Assembly: GCF_036370855.1 (NCBI RefSeq)
Contig: NC_088099.1
Coordinates: forward strand, 27,247,501-27,311,500
Source: Dromaius novaehollandiae
Lineage: Eukaryota > Chordata > Aves > Casuariiformes > Dromaiidae
DNA: 64,000 nucleotides
Direction of reading: 5' to 3'
How positions within the stretch are numbered: position 1 is the stretch's first letter; every line of letters starts with the position of its first letter. The notes beneath the pieces are model-generated. The model searched no databases and was not told where the DNA came from. It worked only from the letters and a program-made list of their open reading frames with translations. The translations under genes and the position numbers were made by a program. This document shows, piece by piece, positions 51,090-63,940 of this stretch.

Positions 51090-53183
51090 TTTAGTATGGA
51101 AGAATCCTATGGGATGCATCTCTGAAGAGAAGTGTCCAGGAGAGCTGGTTGATATTCAAAGATCTCTTCCTCCAAGCTCAAGAATGAACCATTCTAATGA
51201 TCAGAAAGTCAAGAAAAAGCAGCAGGAGGCCCACATGGATGAACAAGAAGCTCCTGGCTAAACTAAAATGTGAAAAGGAAGTGTACAAGAGGTGGAAGCA
51301 GAGTCAGGTGACCCAGGAGGAATATAGCAACACTGTCTGAAAGTGCAGGGGTGGGGTTAGGAAAGCGAAAGCCCATTTGGAGTTGAATCTGGTGGGGGAC
51401 ATGAAGGGCAACAAGAAGGGCTTCTACAAGTACATAAGCAGCAAAAGGAAAACTAGAGAAAATGCAGGCCTGTTGCTGAATGGGGCAGGGCCCCTGGTGA
51501 CAAAGGTCAGGGAAAGGCCAGGGAAAGGCCAAGGTGCTCAATGCCTTCTTCACCTTGGTTTTTGCTGGGAAGACTGGCCTTCAGGAATCCCAGGTCCTTG
51601 AGACCAGAGGGAAAGGCTAGAGCAAGGAAGATTCACACTTGTTGAAAGAGGATCAGGTTAGGGAATATTTAAACAAACCATGTACACAAGTCCATGGGAC
51701 CTGATGGGATGCATACATCAGCACTGAAGGAGCTGGCCAGTGTCATTTCAACACCACTCTTTATTATCTTTGAAAAGTCATGGTGATCAGGGCAGGTTCC
51801 TGAGGACTGGAAAATAGCAAATGTCATTCTGATCTTCAGGAAGGGCAAGGAGAATCTGGGGGACTACAGGTGGGTCAGCCTCATCTCAATCCCTGAGAAG
51901 CAGCTAATCTGGGAAAACGTTTCCAGAAGTGTGATGAACAAGATGATGATCAGGAGTAGTCAGCATGGATTTATGAAGGGGATATCATGTTTAACCAGCC
52001 TGACAGCATTCTACAATGAAATGACTGGCTTGGTGGATGAGGGGAGAGCAGTGGATGTTGTTTATCTCAGCTTTAGACACTGTCCCCTAACATCCTCACT
52101 GACAAACGGGTGAAGGACAGGCTAGATAAAAGACAGTGAGGTGGACTGAAAACTGGCTGAACTGGTGGGCATAGAGGGTTGTTAGCAGCAGCATGTAATC
52201 CAGCTGGAGACCAGTCACTAATGGTATACTCCAGAGGTCAATACTGTGTCCAGTATTGTTTAACTTCTTCATTAATGACCTGGACGATGGGGCAGAGTGT
52301 ACCCTCAGCAAGTTTTCAGATGATATAAAACTAAGAGGAGTGGTTAATACACCAGAAGACTGTGCTGCCATTCAGAGGGACCTTGACAGGCTGGAGAAAA
52401 AGGCAGAGAGAAACCTCATGAAGTTCAGTAAAGGGAAATGCAAAGTCCTGCACCTAGGGAGGAATAACCCCATGCACCAGTATAAGCTGAGGGCTGACCT
52501 GCTGGAAAGCAGCTCTGTAGAGAAGGATCTGGGAGTCCTGGTGGACAACAAGTTGACCATGATCCAGTCATGTGCTCTCACAGCACCAGCATCCTGGGCT
52601 GTATTAGGGAAAACATTGACAGCAGATCGAGGGAGGTGATCCTCCCCGTCTGCTCAGCACTGGTGAGATACACCTGGAGTGCTGGGTCCAATTCCGGGCT
52701 CCCCAGTACAAGAGAGGCATAGACGTACTGCAGCAGCTCCAGTGAAGGGTCACTAGGATGATTAAGGGACTGGAGCATCTCTCATACAAACAGAGGCTAA
52801 GAGAGCTGGGATTGTTCAACCTGGAGAAGAGAAGGCTCAGTGGAGGATCTTATCAATGTTTATAAATATCGTATGGAAGAGAATAAGGAAGACAGAGTCA
52901 GCCTCTTCTGAGTGGTATCCACTGACAAGACAAGAGGCAATGGGCAAAGGTTGAAACACAGGAAATTCTGTCTGAACATAAGATTTTTTTTTTTTTTTTG
53001 TAAAGATGGTTGAACACTGGAACATGTTGCCCAGAGAGGTTGTGAAGTCTCCATCCTTGAAGATATCCAAAACTCTACTGGACGTGGTCCTGGGCAACCT
53101 GCTGTAGCTGACCCTGCTTTGAGCAGGGGGGTTGGACTAGATGATCTCCAGAGGTCTCTTCCAACCTCAACCATTCTGTGATG
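51090..53183 (+). mobile_element. CR1 LINE, 5'-truncated, with broken reverse-transcriptase ORF2
   Basis: This is the largest repeat in the window, about 2.1 kb. The open pieces follow the order of CR1 ORF2. A linker after the missing endonuclease comes first (about 51110-51260), then a GNKKGFYKYISSKRKTREN segment (about 51400-51460). The reverse-transcriptase body follows (about 51680-52640), including [17 protein letters not shown] and the catalytic box FSDDIKL at 52313-52333, where both aspartates are kept. The 3' untranslated end runs to the ATTCTGTGATG terminus near 53183. The frame is broken by several shifts and stops, for example TGA at 51784-51786 where the family usually has CGA, as expected from CpG decay. 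The copy is dead. The 5' limit is approximate. Confidence 0.92.
52984..52999. repeat. T16 run inside the CR1
   Basis: Sixteen T occupy a place in the CR1 3' coding end where the family normally has a short T cluster. It is an expansion after insertion. Confidence 0.9.
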
Positions 53184-56100
53184 TAGGTGCTTTAAACTCC
53201 CCTTATACTTTGTTCCAGGCACTAGCATGGAATCTCAACCTGAGACTTGTGTGTCTTAAGGTTTCATTATCACGTTAAAGTCAAAACTGACAAACGCATG
53301 CCACTATCATTCAAAACTTGTGCTTAGTATTTCTGATTGCTTTCCCAGTTGTGTAGTCATGAGACATAGCAGGGAAATCAGATGTGCTTTTCAGCCACCA
53401 GAGACATGCTTGAGTGGATTATTAATCTCCCCAGACACCTGGAATGTGGATAATGACTTTTGTATGTGCAGTCTAATCACCCGCCTGGGTGGGTAAATCA
53501 GACTGCTCCTCCCTGCTCTGTGACAGGGAGACTCCAGAGCTACTGTTCTGAAACTCTCCTCCAAATTATTGGCATGGCTAGGTTCTCCAGAGTACTTACA
53601 GCTGTGCTGCCTTTTAACAGCTATTCCTTCTAAAAGGGAAGAAATAATGAGTTCAGCAACACTAGGTTAAGCTGATAAAATGCACAAGCATAAATGGCAG
53701 TCCAAAATGACTCTTCAAAGCAGCAGCTGGACTCTGACTTGCAATTTAAAGTATAGTGGCTTGGCTGCATGAGATTTCCAATTGATGCAGTTTTGGCCTG
53801 CTCTTCCAGCTAGAGGCCAGCATTGGTGCTAAACTGGGACACCGAGCTATAAGGAAAAGGAGCAGTTAGAAACATCAGCATATAAATCAGATATGAGATC
53901 TCTTGTTTTAGGACCAGCAGGATCCTGCCCTCCTCCCTGCCCAGGTGACTGCCATCGTCTTTGCTGGGAGCTCCCTCTGCCTCGAGCAGCAGCCCAGTGG
54001 GCTTTGTTCCCGGCTGTGCAAAGAGCTCATCCACAGCAAATCACACTGATGAAAATCCAGCTTGTTGCCCCATACCTGTCCTCAGACAGCACCACTGAGT
54101 CCTGGAGATGCTGTGCTGTTGTATTAATAGACAAGCAAACTGAAGGGGTTTGAGGAATAGCAGCTTACATCAAGTCAGTCACATGAGAGAAGTGGATGGC
54201 TACAGCCATCTCCAGTGAGCACATACTACTAGAAAGGGATGTCCTAAAGGTCCATTTTTCTGTGAATGGTTCTATGCATGTCTGTAAGTGTGGATGAAGG
54301 AAAAGCTACCAGAAAACAGCAGGCCAAAGAGAGGAAAAGCACATGCTGTGGAAGTGATGTGTGAAAGTCTATGCAAACTGATAAGCTTCAGAGGCCATTG
54401 AATCTGCAAGAAACAAACTCGCAACATCAAGAATCTGCTGAATCTCTGCTGAGTCTGTGCAAGGCCACTGGCACACATCAGTATCAACAGTGACTTGTAT
54501 AACTCGGCCCACATCTGAGAGGATGATGGCTGCTATATGCAGGCGAAGTCTGCAGGATGATATACACACCTGATAAAACAGGACCCTCTGAATGACTTTC
54601 CAAGGACTGACTAGAAGCCACTGGCATGTCCATCTGATCCTCCACTTCTGAATATACAATACAGCTGGGGTTGGTCTCCCAGCTCTTGCACCAACTGGGT
54701 AACTATGATGAATGCAGGAGTGAATAAGATCCTGTGAGTGAAAGGGAATTTTCAACAGGGGGAACAAGTTGTCCAAGCTTCCCCATGCCTGCTCAGACAA
54801 CAGAATGGCAAGGGTTGATCACACTTCTTATGGCTCTACACATAGCTCCTCTTACAGACCTATGAAATAATGCAAAATACCATACTTAGTCCCAACATTT
54901 CCTCTTTACCTTTCACACAAATTTGGCATCCTATAACTTCATTGCTGCAAATCTGCATCAGAAATGAGAGATAGTGGAACTGAGGTTGTGGAAAGAGTCA
55001 TTTACTTTGAAGAAATGAATCTTACAGTTTTACTTTTGTTGTGTAAGCGTTATGTTTCTTGTTGCACAAGTATCTCTTGGCAGAGCGAAAAGATTTTTGG
55101 GGTTACAGGTCACATGTATGGGTGTGATGGAGACGGGAAATCAGTTGTACTGTGTTTTCCTCATAATTCAAAAAACTTAATTTTCACCACAGTTCAGTCC
55201 AGACCTAGGGATAAAAATGAGTGAGGCATGATTAATAAGTAATCTTAATAGCATTTTACATCTACCTTTGAGGTAGCCATTAAAACAGTTCACCCAAAAA
55301 TATCCATTAGGCTTACCTCAGAATATCCAATTTTCCTCTACTCTACACCTAACCCTGGTACTGTCACTGTTGTTTGAAAGCATGTTTGCAAGCCTGTGCA
55401 GGAGTAAACATGGTCTGTTCTAGCACTGTCTTTATTTTATTAAAGGTCCTTCTACTTGTCAGATACAGACAAACTCTTGACAAAGGTGCAAAGACCATCA
55501 GTCCTCTACTCTGTATAAATTATTTGAAACTCAAGAGTATTTTCTTTGGTTTCGGGCTTTTTTTTTTTTTTTTATCTTATGCTAGGTTTTCTTTTCAAGT
55601 GCCTTCTGAAGAGGCAGTCAGCTTCAGGGAATTCTATATGAGCTCATTTTATGTTTGTTTATCAGGCATTTTCTGCAAAATACTGTTAAGTAATTGCTAA
55701 TTGATAAAAGTGAAATAGGCTGCCAGCATTCCCTGCAGTAGCAAGTAGCAGCTGAAACCAATGCTTTAGGGGAGAAGTTTGTCCAGGGACAGCTGGTCTA
55801 ATGACTGTATTGACAAATAGGTCAATTGCCTCTTTTCATTTGTGATTTTCTACCTTCTTCCTCTAACACAGGCTAGACTGTGTTAAGAATATGGGTACCT
55901 CTCTACATATTATTAACCACTGATGTTGCTGTTCTAAACACAGAGGAAAATAAAACATTTGTGTAATATATTTCTAAGGACTTTGTAATTTTGGCTGAAA
56001 GATAAGTTTATCTGATGTGATTTATTTTGGTGGTATCGTTTTACTCCCACTGCCCAAATGGGATCCGTGGCAGCCAGTCAAATACCTCAACGGCTGATGT

Positions 56101-56596
56101 CTACCCTGTGGCAACAGATAAAACACAAAAGACTTTCCAAAGCTACAAAGTGCACCTATTAATAAAAGTGCATTTTTATTCTTTTGTTCAGACTCATTGC
56201 CTCTTCAGCTGAATAAAATCACATGAAGCCACTCCTATAGGCCAGGCTCCACAGGGACAGAAACCTTTCCAAGAACACCTATTCCTTCAGTGCAGAAACA
56301 TCTATGAAATAACATAATGGACTCTGCCTTAGTCTTTTTGATATAATGGAAATGAAATCACTGCAATAGCAAACTGCAAATTGGTTCCCCACCTATTTTG
56401 GAAATAAATCCTGCCTTTGACTAAGTGCTCATCTTCCATTGTATGAAGTGTTTTGATTTTTAGCATAACAATAGGAGGCCACTGCTTTGAGACAATGTTC
56501 TGTTGCATTTAATCTGTTTTATCAAGATTCAGATTCAAAGCCCAGTGGAACTAAGGCAGGTGGTAAACCCATGTAGTTACTTTAGGAATAAACATG

Positions 56597-56618
56597 TATT
56601 TAAACATATGTTTAAATA
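56597..56618. repeat. 22-bp perfect AT palindrome
   Basis: It is centred on CATATG with arms TATTTAAACA / TGTTTAAATA and has no spacer. It is mostly A/T, so chance is possible. It also contains two overlapping forkhead-like TAAACA cores in opposite orientation. Confidence 0.85.
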
Positions 56619-57549
56619 TTAACTGTATCAGAGCCAAACAGTGGATCTGTTCACTCTATTTTTAAAGGAAAGTGGAGAATTGAGGCAATGATCAGTGATG
56701 GTCTTGAGCTTAACATTTATTTAGAGGTGGATGGGTGATTTTTTTCTGATTTGGTAATAAAACAAAGAAATAATTCCTGATGATCTGGCTTGAGAGTAAA
56801 CTTTTAAATTTTCCCTCTTGATATGAATGGAACCGTTCCCTCAAATATTTTTGTTTCTTTTCTTTAACCTATCAAAGTTAGGCAAATTTGTTATCAAAAT
56901 GTCACTTCAAGGGAGAGAAAGGAAACAGTTCATTAAAAATATTTTAAAAATCCCCCTGATATTCTTTTCAAAATTATTTTTGTTGTTGACCACAGATCAC
57001 AATAGCATGAATTTCTTCATGGGTTCCTCCTCTTCAAAATGCACTTGAAAAGAAAAACTACCATAATATCTTAAAAATATGACTATTTTCATCAAACAGT
57101 ACTTGCATTATTTGGGGGGAAAAAAAAGTTGAATACAGTCTTTCCCACCCGACGTAGCTTTATCTTAAATTTATGCAACATGTATCACTATTAATATCTG
57201 TTTTTAGTTATGTAACTTTTCTAGAATTTAACCATTGTAGCTAAGATTCTCTTTTGTGAGCGTCTACCACAAACTGAGTATTTTTATTTAACTTTTGACA
57301 AGGTACTTAGCTTTTTTTGAGGAGCAGGTTGGTGTAAAATACACTATCCTGCCTACATAAAAATGTTGGCATTATATTTTGAGTTTGATTTCTGTTTGTT
57401 TGCTTGTTTTAAAGCAAAAAACTGAGACATGGAAGAGAAGACATGATCAGTACTGAGGATATACCTTTTGTTATCACTGCAGATGTATTTTGTACAGCCT
57501 AGGTACTTCCTAAAGCTTCCCAGATACATTTTGTTGAAGGGAGGAGGAG

Positions 57550-57569
57550 AAAAAAAAAAAAAAAAAAAA
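57550..57569. repeat. Poly-A tract
   Basis: Twenty A follow a GA-rich stretch. It ends about 300 bases before the exon-like frame at 57875. It is a simple repeat. Confidence 0.85.
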
Positions 57570-57874
57570 CTAAGCAAGACTTTCCCTGGTGAAGCTCAAC
57601 ACCAGTTGTGCTTCATTTGGATGCAGAATGAAGAACAGGAGCGTTTCTAACCTCACTGACCTGCCAAACTCAGCATCCAAAGCTCAGCTACTGCAGAAGA
57701 GTTGCCTAATAAGGAGGGGGCAAGAGCACGAGCTGGGAGGGGACGGATAGAGGGAAAACACATGGTTCTGTAGTGCCAGTAAGATTGCACTTCCCTGGGA
57801 AGTTTCCCAGGCTCATCATTTCTTCCTGCTGGCAAACATCTAAGTAACTTGCTTGCAAAATGTCTCTTTTCTAG

Positions 57875-58005
57875 GGCTGGCCCTCAGAGAGGATGATAAT
57901 GCATTGCTGAGCTCAAGCAGCAGTGAATCAGAAAGTTCCTGCTGGGACCAGTACGTCAATATGATGACAGAGGATTTTCTTCAGTTTGCTCCAGCAAACA
58001 AGTGA
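57875..58005 (+). CDS. Candidate terminal coding exon, unknown gene
   Basis: An acceptor site (TGTCTCTTTTCTAG) is followed by a frame in phase 2 that stays open for 42 codons and ends in TGA at 58003-58005. The other two frames stop early. The encoded tail looks protein-like: an acidic/serine patch (DDNALLSSSSSESESS) followed by CWDQYVNMMTEDFLQFAP and a final ANK. I do not recognise the protein. Candidate poly-A signals are ATTAAA at 58860 and AATAAA at 59305. It could be the last exon of a plus-strand gene whose other exons are upstream in or outside this window. A short frame like this can also arise by chance, so it stays tentative. Confidence 0.35.
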
Positions 58006-58687
58006 AAGGTGATATGCCCACATCCTACAACACTTTTATAATAAGCAGCTACTGAGGTTTTTAATAGGGAGAAAATATTCAAGAAAAGCACAGAGAAATT
58101 CAGAGAAATGACCATTTTGGAAATTGCATTGTGCAAGATCATTGTGGTTTTCAACCTCAGGACTCCTGCCTCACGCGATGCCTGGTGAGGAGCTGGTTTG
58201 GGAATCAGCTAAGGTTTGTTTGGCTGAATCCTGCTTAATTTGTTGTAGAAAATGGATGTTAGGCAGAGGATTGGGCAAGGAACTAAAGGAAAAAGTAAAG
58301 TGGTGTCACCGTAAGACAGTGAGTGTTGCCCTTGGCAACTGAATCCTATTCCCATTTTTTTTCACGGAGCACTTGTGTGGCCCTGGACAAATCAGTTAAA
58401 CCAGAGTTTTCACAGGCAGTTTCTTTCTGTCTGTGATACCCATTTTCCAGCTGTTTGACTTGGGAGCTCTGATTTGTAAAAGCATTGACAAATCACGGCT
58501 GCAGCTGGAGTCTCTGCAAATTGTACTTTGAACACATATATTTCTAAGTAACACAAAGCTCTCTGGCAGTTCAGATTCTAGTGCTTCAAACAGGATATTC
58601 AAATTAGTAAATATTTTTCTTTAATCTTTCTGTGCCTCAATTCTCCCTTTTTATGTTGGGAACAATAACATCTGTCCCTGTCCTCCC

Positions 58688-58718
58688 CACCAACACACAC
58701 ACACGGACAAACACACAT
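58688..58718. repeat. CA-rich microsatellite
   Basis: Short interrupted (CA)n tract. Confidence 0.8.
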
Positions 58719-59970
58719 ATGCAGAGCCCTTCTTAGAGCACTGAGGAAGCTGATTATCTTGTGAGAACAGGGTTCAAACTGCATCTGTAAAGAAGCCCCT
58801 GGCTCTCCCTGCCCAGAAGAAAAGATTGCAGCTGTTATCCAGGACAGCAATCTGGAGAGATTAAAGAAGAAAAGTTCAGTTCTTCAGGCTTTAGAGGTGA
58901 TTTTCCTGGCAGTTTCTGAAGGCAACCACTGGAGCCTGTTGAAATAAGTGTAAATCTTGTTCTTAGCTTCACCAGACTTGGGTTCAGGGAAGGGAAGTTT
59001 CTTTCTAAGACTCCATGTACTGAATTTTGTTTTCTGACATGGTTCAATGGATTCATATGGGATACCTCCTTTTAATCAAACATTAGAGTCTGGATGACCT
59101 CACTGGGATTGGCTGCAATGGGGCAGGGAGTAGGCTCTTTAAGTCGCCTCTTGAGACCACTTGAACTAATGCCTGCTTTTATGAAGTTCTGCTATGAACC
59201 CACGTGCTGCTGCAATAGTCACATATCAAACCAGAAAAGGAGTCGTTCTGCTATCTTAACCAAAGCTGTGTGGTACTTCATTCTGGGGATCTATTTATTT
59301 TTAGAATAAAAAAAGGTACCAAATAAGGCTTTAGAGAGATACTTTATCCATTTTAGATGGAGAATGATTGCATGTCTGTTTTCTTTAATGAGCATACATT
59401 ACAAACATAGGTTTGAAATGGTGTATCAGCTACACTGCAGTTCAAAAGCACTGGTTGATTATCAGAACAGGCATCTGGGCAACAGCCAAATGATGAGCAA
59501 CATGTGTCTCCAGAAAGCTGAAGCTAGTAGAGAGGATTAAAGTTTTACAGAAGTTGGCTGTTTCATTTTGTGATAATTCTTTGCTTTGGAATACTTGCAG
59601 GTCAGAGAGTATATGATTCATCTTCATTCTTCCCATACTTTTACTTCATAAAATAGCCACTGATTCACCCTGTGAAGTTCAGTTAATACCTAATGGCTCA
59701 TCTTACTCTCTGCTAATATACAGTGATGTTCAAGCAGTGTTGAGGGCAAGGAGGGAAAGGACTGTGCCATTTCAACCAGCATGGGGGGGAAAGAGATTCT
59801 TTTATTGCCAACCACCGCAAGAAGAGAAAAGAATTATAGATATAGCTGAAAGCAAAATGGAGAAAAAGATACGCCCTGTTTCATTATGGATCCAGCATCA
59901 AGAATATGAGAAAAGCAACATTTCTCTTCCTGTGAAGCAGACGAGTTGACTCAGGATATTAGGTTTATCT

Positions 59971-60543
59971 TCACAAAGATTTTTCAAAGCCTTGTAGGCT
60001 TTTTGCAAAACCCAAATAATAATGGTGCAGACCTAGGATCCTTTCAGCTGTATTATTAAAGCCTGGATCATTTTGTCTGGCCAAAATTATCTTAGCTCTG
60101 TAATAAACAAAGACTCTGTTTTGTAAGACCAGATTTGCTTCATAACTGAGTTCTATTTTTACATGAACTACACAACCCAGAAAGGATTCAAATTCACCTT
60201 TGGTTTGCCATCCCTCTAATATATATCTGTTTACGAGAAGGGTAACATTCGTGCAATGCTTTTGTGTAATAAGTGGTGTTTGACAAATTACACACAGGTA
60301 GGTGTATCTGTATGGCCATATTGGCATGCCTCTCGTTTTGCATTTGAGTCTTAAACCCCAGCTGTCCACATTGCCTTTATGATTGTGCTTATTCCATATC
60401 TGTTTTGACATAAAGTAAGACCTTCCTTTGGTAAGGCCCACAGAGTACAGAGAAGAAACAAATACACACTGAAGTCCTGCTTTTGCATGCAATATGTATG
60501 CTGTTGTTTGCTCCTTGTTCTCCAGGGTGCCTGGTGAGGTCAC
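59971..60543 (-). other. 190-codon open frame of unknown significance
   Basis: An ATG-started minus-strand frame is uninterrupted for 190 codons, the longest outside the CpG island. The predicted peptide is rich in aromatic residues and cysteine (for example CVICQTPLI and HHYYLGF) and shows no domain, signal peptide or membrane segment that I can name. No splice or promoter context supports it. It may be a chance frame across a slowly evolving non-coding element, or a decayed or young coding sequence. I do not call it a gene. Confidence 0.25.
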
Positions 60544-63500
60544 GGTGCCCTACTCCCTGCCTGCCTTTATACCACACTGCCATGCCACAACACCCAACTC
60601 TCAGCACCCTACTGCAAATAAATGCTCCACAAAGAATCAGAGCAGGCTATAGATGCTCAGAGAGCAGTGTGATTGCAGGCCAGGCTGGATGGGGAATCAT
60701 CCCTCTAGCACTCCAGTAATGACTAAAGAATAATAACTCACAGTTTTTATGTGGAAATGAATACATGGCAGGGAGCAACTTTCTCTTAAAAAAAAAAAAA
60801 GTGGAAATAACTACCAGACTTGGAGTCCATGAATCTCAAGGAGCATCCATACATAAATAATGAGGAGCAGATAGAAGAGTGGAGATGATTTGGGTGAGAT
60901 CCTGATTTTCCTCAAAGTGGGTGGTGTTTTCCTGATTAGTTTTCATCCATCTGCAGAATATCCGTAGCGGTTACCTGGGATTTTTAACCACAACTAGTAA
61001 TTAGCAGCCATTTAGACATGGAGGAGAGAGGCCCAAGCTCACTGTCTATATCAGGAAAAGCTGAGCTTTGATGTCCTACCTTGAAGCTAATATACTAACC
61101 GCTGCTATTGGCCATTCAGAAGTGCCAGAAAAATTTTTCTCGCTCTCCCCCTCCCTATCTGTGTATATATGTGTGTGAAGGTTTCATTAATTAGGTGGTT
61201 AGGTGAATACATTTAAAAGGTCACACAATAGCAGAATGGGTGGGCTTGCAGAACCTGCAAAGCTTTCAGGAGATGCAGAAACTTCATTCAGCTTTGCTCA
61301 TATCGCCCACTGTAAATAAAGTTTTGATATTAACAGTTGGACCAATATCATACTTAGATCCACTATTCCAGACTGAGACCATCTGTGGTTTCTGTTAGTA
61401 GAACACCTGTTTTATGCTGCATTTATTTTAAAAGTATAATCTTCAACACTGTGATGTGGGTCTTTGTTTCACAGACCTACTTGGAGCAAACTGTATTTGG
61501 GATATTTAATAGGTGACACATTTTATCCTAAAATTTGATGATCTTTTTACAATTGATTTGTGACACCCAAAGCATTTAATAAAATGTATTCAGGTTTTCT
61601 GCTTCCATAATTTGTGACACTCTATTTTCCATATGCTCGGGATGTACTGCATCTGCTCTGTTTCCTATGTGAGTGGCAGTTTTACAGTGCACAGAACTGC
61701 TAATAAAAGGTTATTGTTGACAGTTCAGTCACAATATAAATTTCTTATAGCTTTAAAACAGGTAAAGGTGTTTAATTTGCTTTTAATTATCATTTTGGTG
61801 CTTAACTCATAGTAGAATTTTTAAAAAATTATCTTGTGAAGTTAACTGGAACAATGAACCTAAATTTTGGATGCTGCCCTACAAGATTCATTAGTCCTAC
61901 TGTGCAGCTGCTGAGGACTTTTAGGTCCTTTTAGGACTACTACTAAGGAAGGTATATAGGAAAAAAAAAAGAAAGAAAGATAAAATAACCTATTAGCAAT
62001 AAAGCATCTGGTAAAAATATCCTCCAGAAGTAGTGGGAGCAATGCACAAAGCTACATCTAAAATGTACATTGACAGGACAGCGTGGGCTAGACTCTGCCC
62101 TTAACTACACTCAGCCAATCAAACCTGACATCAGGATTTTGTCCTGTTGTTAATATATCTAGCCATTAAAGAATAGAAAATAGACCAAAGATCTTGATTT
62201 GACCTTTTGTAGTTCTCCAAATGATTTCCATGCTTTTAAACTGTTCAGGACTGGCATCGCCATTCTGCCTCTGTTACTCTTTATGCTCAGAGCACACAGC
62301 ACAAGAGCAGCACAAGCCTGAGAACCTGCCCTGCCCCGGACACGAAACCCAGCCTGGGGGTTATCGCCGAGGAGGGCCGAGGCTCCTCTGCAGAGACACC
62401 AGCCGGAGCTCATCACCACCTGACTTTTGTCCTCTGTCTGTTGCTTTATCGTTCAGGTCACAGTGCCACATTTTCTGGGTATCCACATGCCTTAGCGTTT
62501 CGGCCTGCACATCTATTTCATGTAAGCCATCTGAAAAGCCGTTATTGGTTACTCGCTCTCTGCCTGTATTGTCGTAAACTGAGAGACGTGGTGGAATTTT
62601 GCATTCCCCCAGGCCCATCATTTTTCTGGCAAAAGATTTTCCTTCGTCATAAAGCATTGCACTGGCATTCCCTATTCAATCCAATTTTAAGAGACATAAA
62701 TAAGCATCATAAGTGGCGTGTTAGATAAGCACATCTTTGAAAAGAGACCAATGTTCTGAGACGTAGATGAGGGACATGCTTAAAGCTGCTCAGTAATTAC
62801 AAGTGACAGCCTCACAGAGTTAAATAACAAGATGGAAAGGGGAAAACTAGATGGAAACCAGTCAGTGGTTGTTTCATCAGAAAGCGGGAACATTCAAAAG
62901 GTACATTATTTGTTGCCTAATCTCGACAGGATGTATTAGGTCTCTATGAAACCTGACACCTGTGTGTAGCCTAGCAATGCGAAAAACCTTGTTAGAAATG
63001 GAAATGAGAACCATTTGCTTAAAAAGTTTCTAAACAAAACATTTCAAGTTTTGTAATTTATTTGGTTTTTTTTAACCAAAAATATTCACTGCATTTTCAT
63101 GGGTTCCTGAATAGTTTTGATTGCAGCTAGAGCAGTGGTTGTTATTTTATTATTTTATAAAAATAAACACTTTATCTGTAGATCTAAGTATGTAAGGCTC
63201 TGCATTTGCACTATAAAACATTTTGTAATTCCACAGAATTAGAAAATTTTGAAAATTACTGATAGAAAAGAAAGGTAATCCAGTGTACTCTTAAGTCAGC
63301 AGTGGGCTTGACAGTAGAAGCAGCAGCATCACATGGACTGCAGAACAAGCACAGCAGTGAAGAGTGGGGGTAGGGTAGGTGGGTCCTTCTCGCAACCCTT
63401 GTAACATTTCCTTCCACTACTTGTCATATAGGAGGGATATGAATTTTTGAAAGGCTTGGTCACGTCAAGATCAGTCTTTTAACACAATTATTCATTCCCT

Positions 63501-63940
63501 ATCATACACTAGAAATTTTGTCCCACAGTTAACTAAATTCCATATTGGTCCTATGAAGTAAAATAAATTCCAGAATTCTTAACTAAATGAGTTCTCTGAT
63601 TTCTAAGCAATGTCCATGCTTTTTATTTTAAATATAGTTTGGACCTGCTTTCATTAAAATTATTCATGATGATATAATTCATATTGTGTTACCTCATGGC
63701 TAGGAGCATTGATGCAGGCCTAAAAATGTAAAAGTGAAATATATTGCTGTCAGTGTTTTTTAAAAGACACTTATTTTTATTCACCATCTGTCACATTGGT
63801 TTGCAGCCAATATCCAGCAGTGAGTTTTATAACTGTTATGGGATTAATGGAGTATTGAAGAAACAATGAACATTTTCACAGTTGTTTAACTTATTCCTTT
63901 ATTTCTCCTTTTGCTTTAGTATTATCATCCAGCAACATCT

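Larger units (their letters stand above)
53184..57874. other. Non-coding sequence right of the CR1
   Basis: No gene is supported. A 143-codon minus frame (54369-54800) is unusually long for this sequence and is described under findings; no family was recognised. T16 lies at 55558-55573 and A20 at 57550-57569. Confidence 0.5.
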
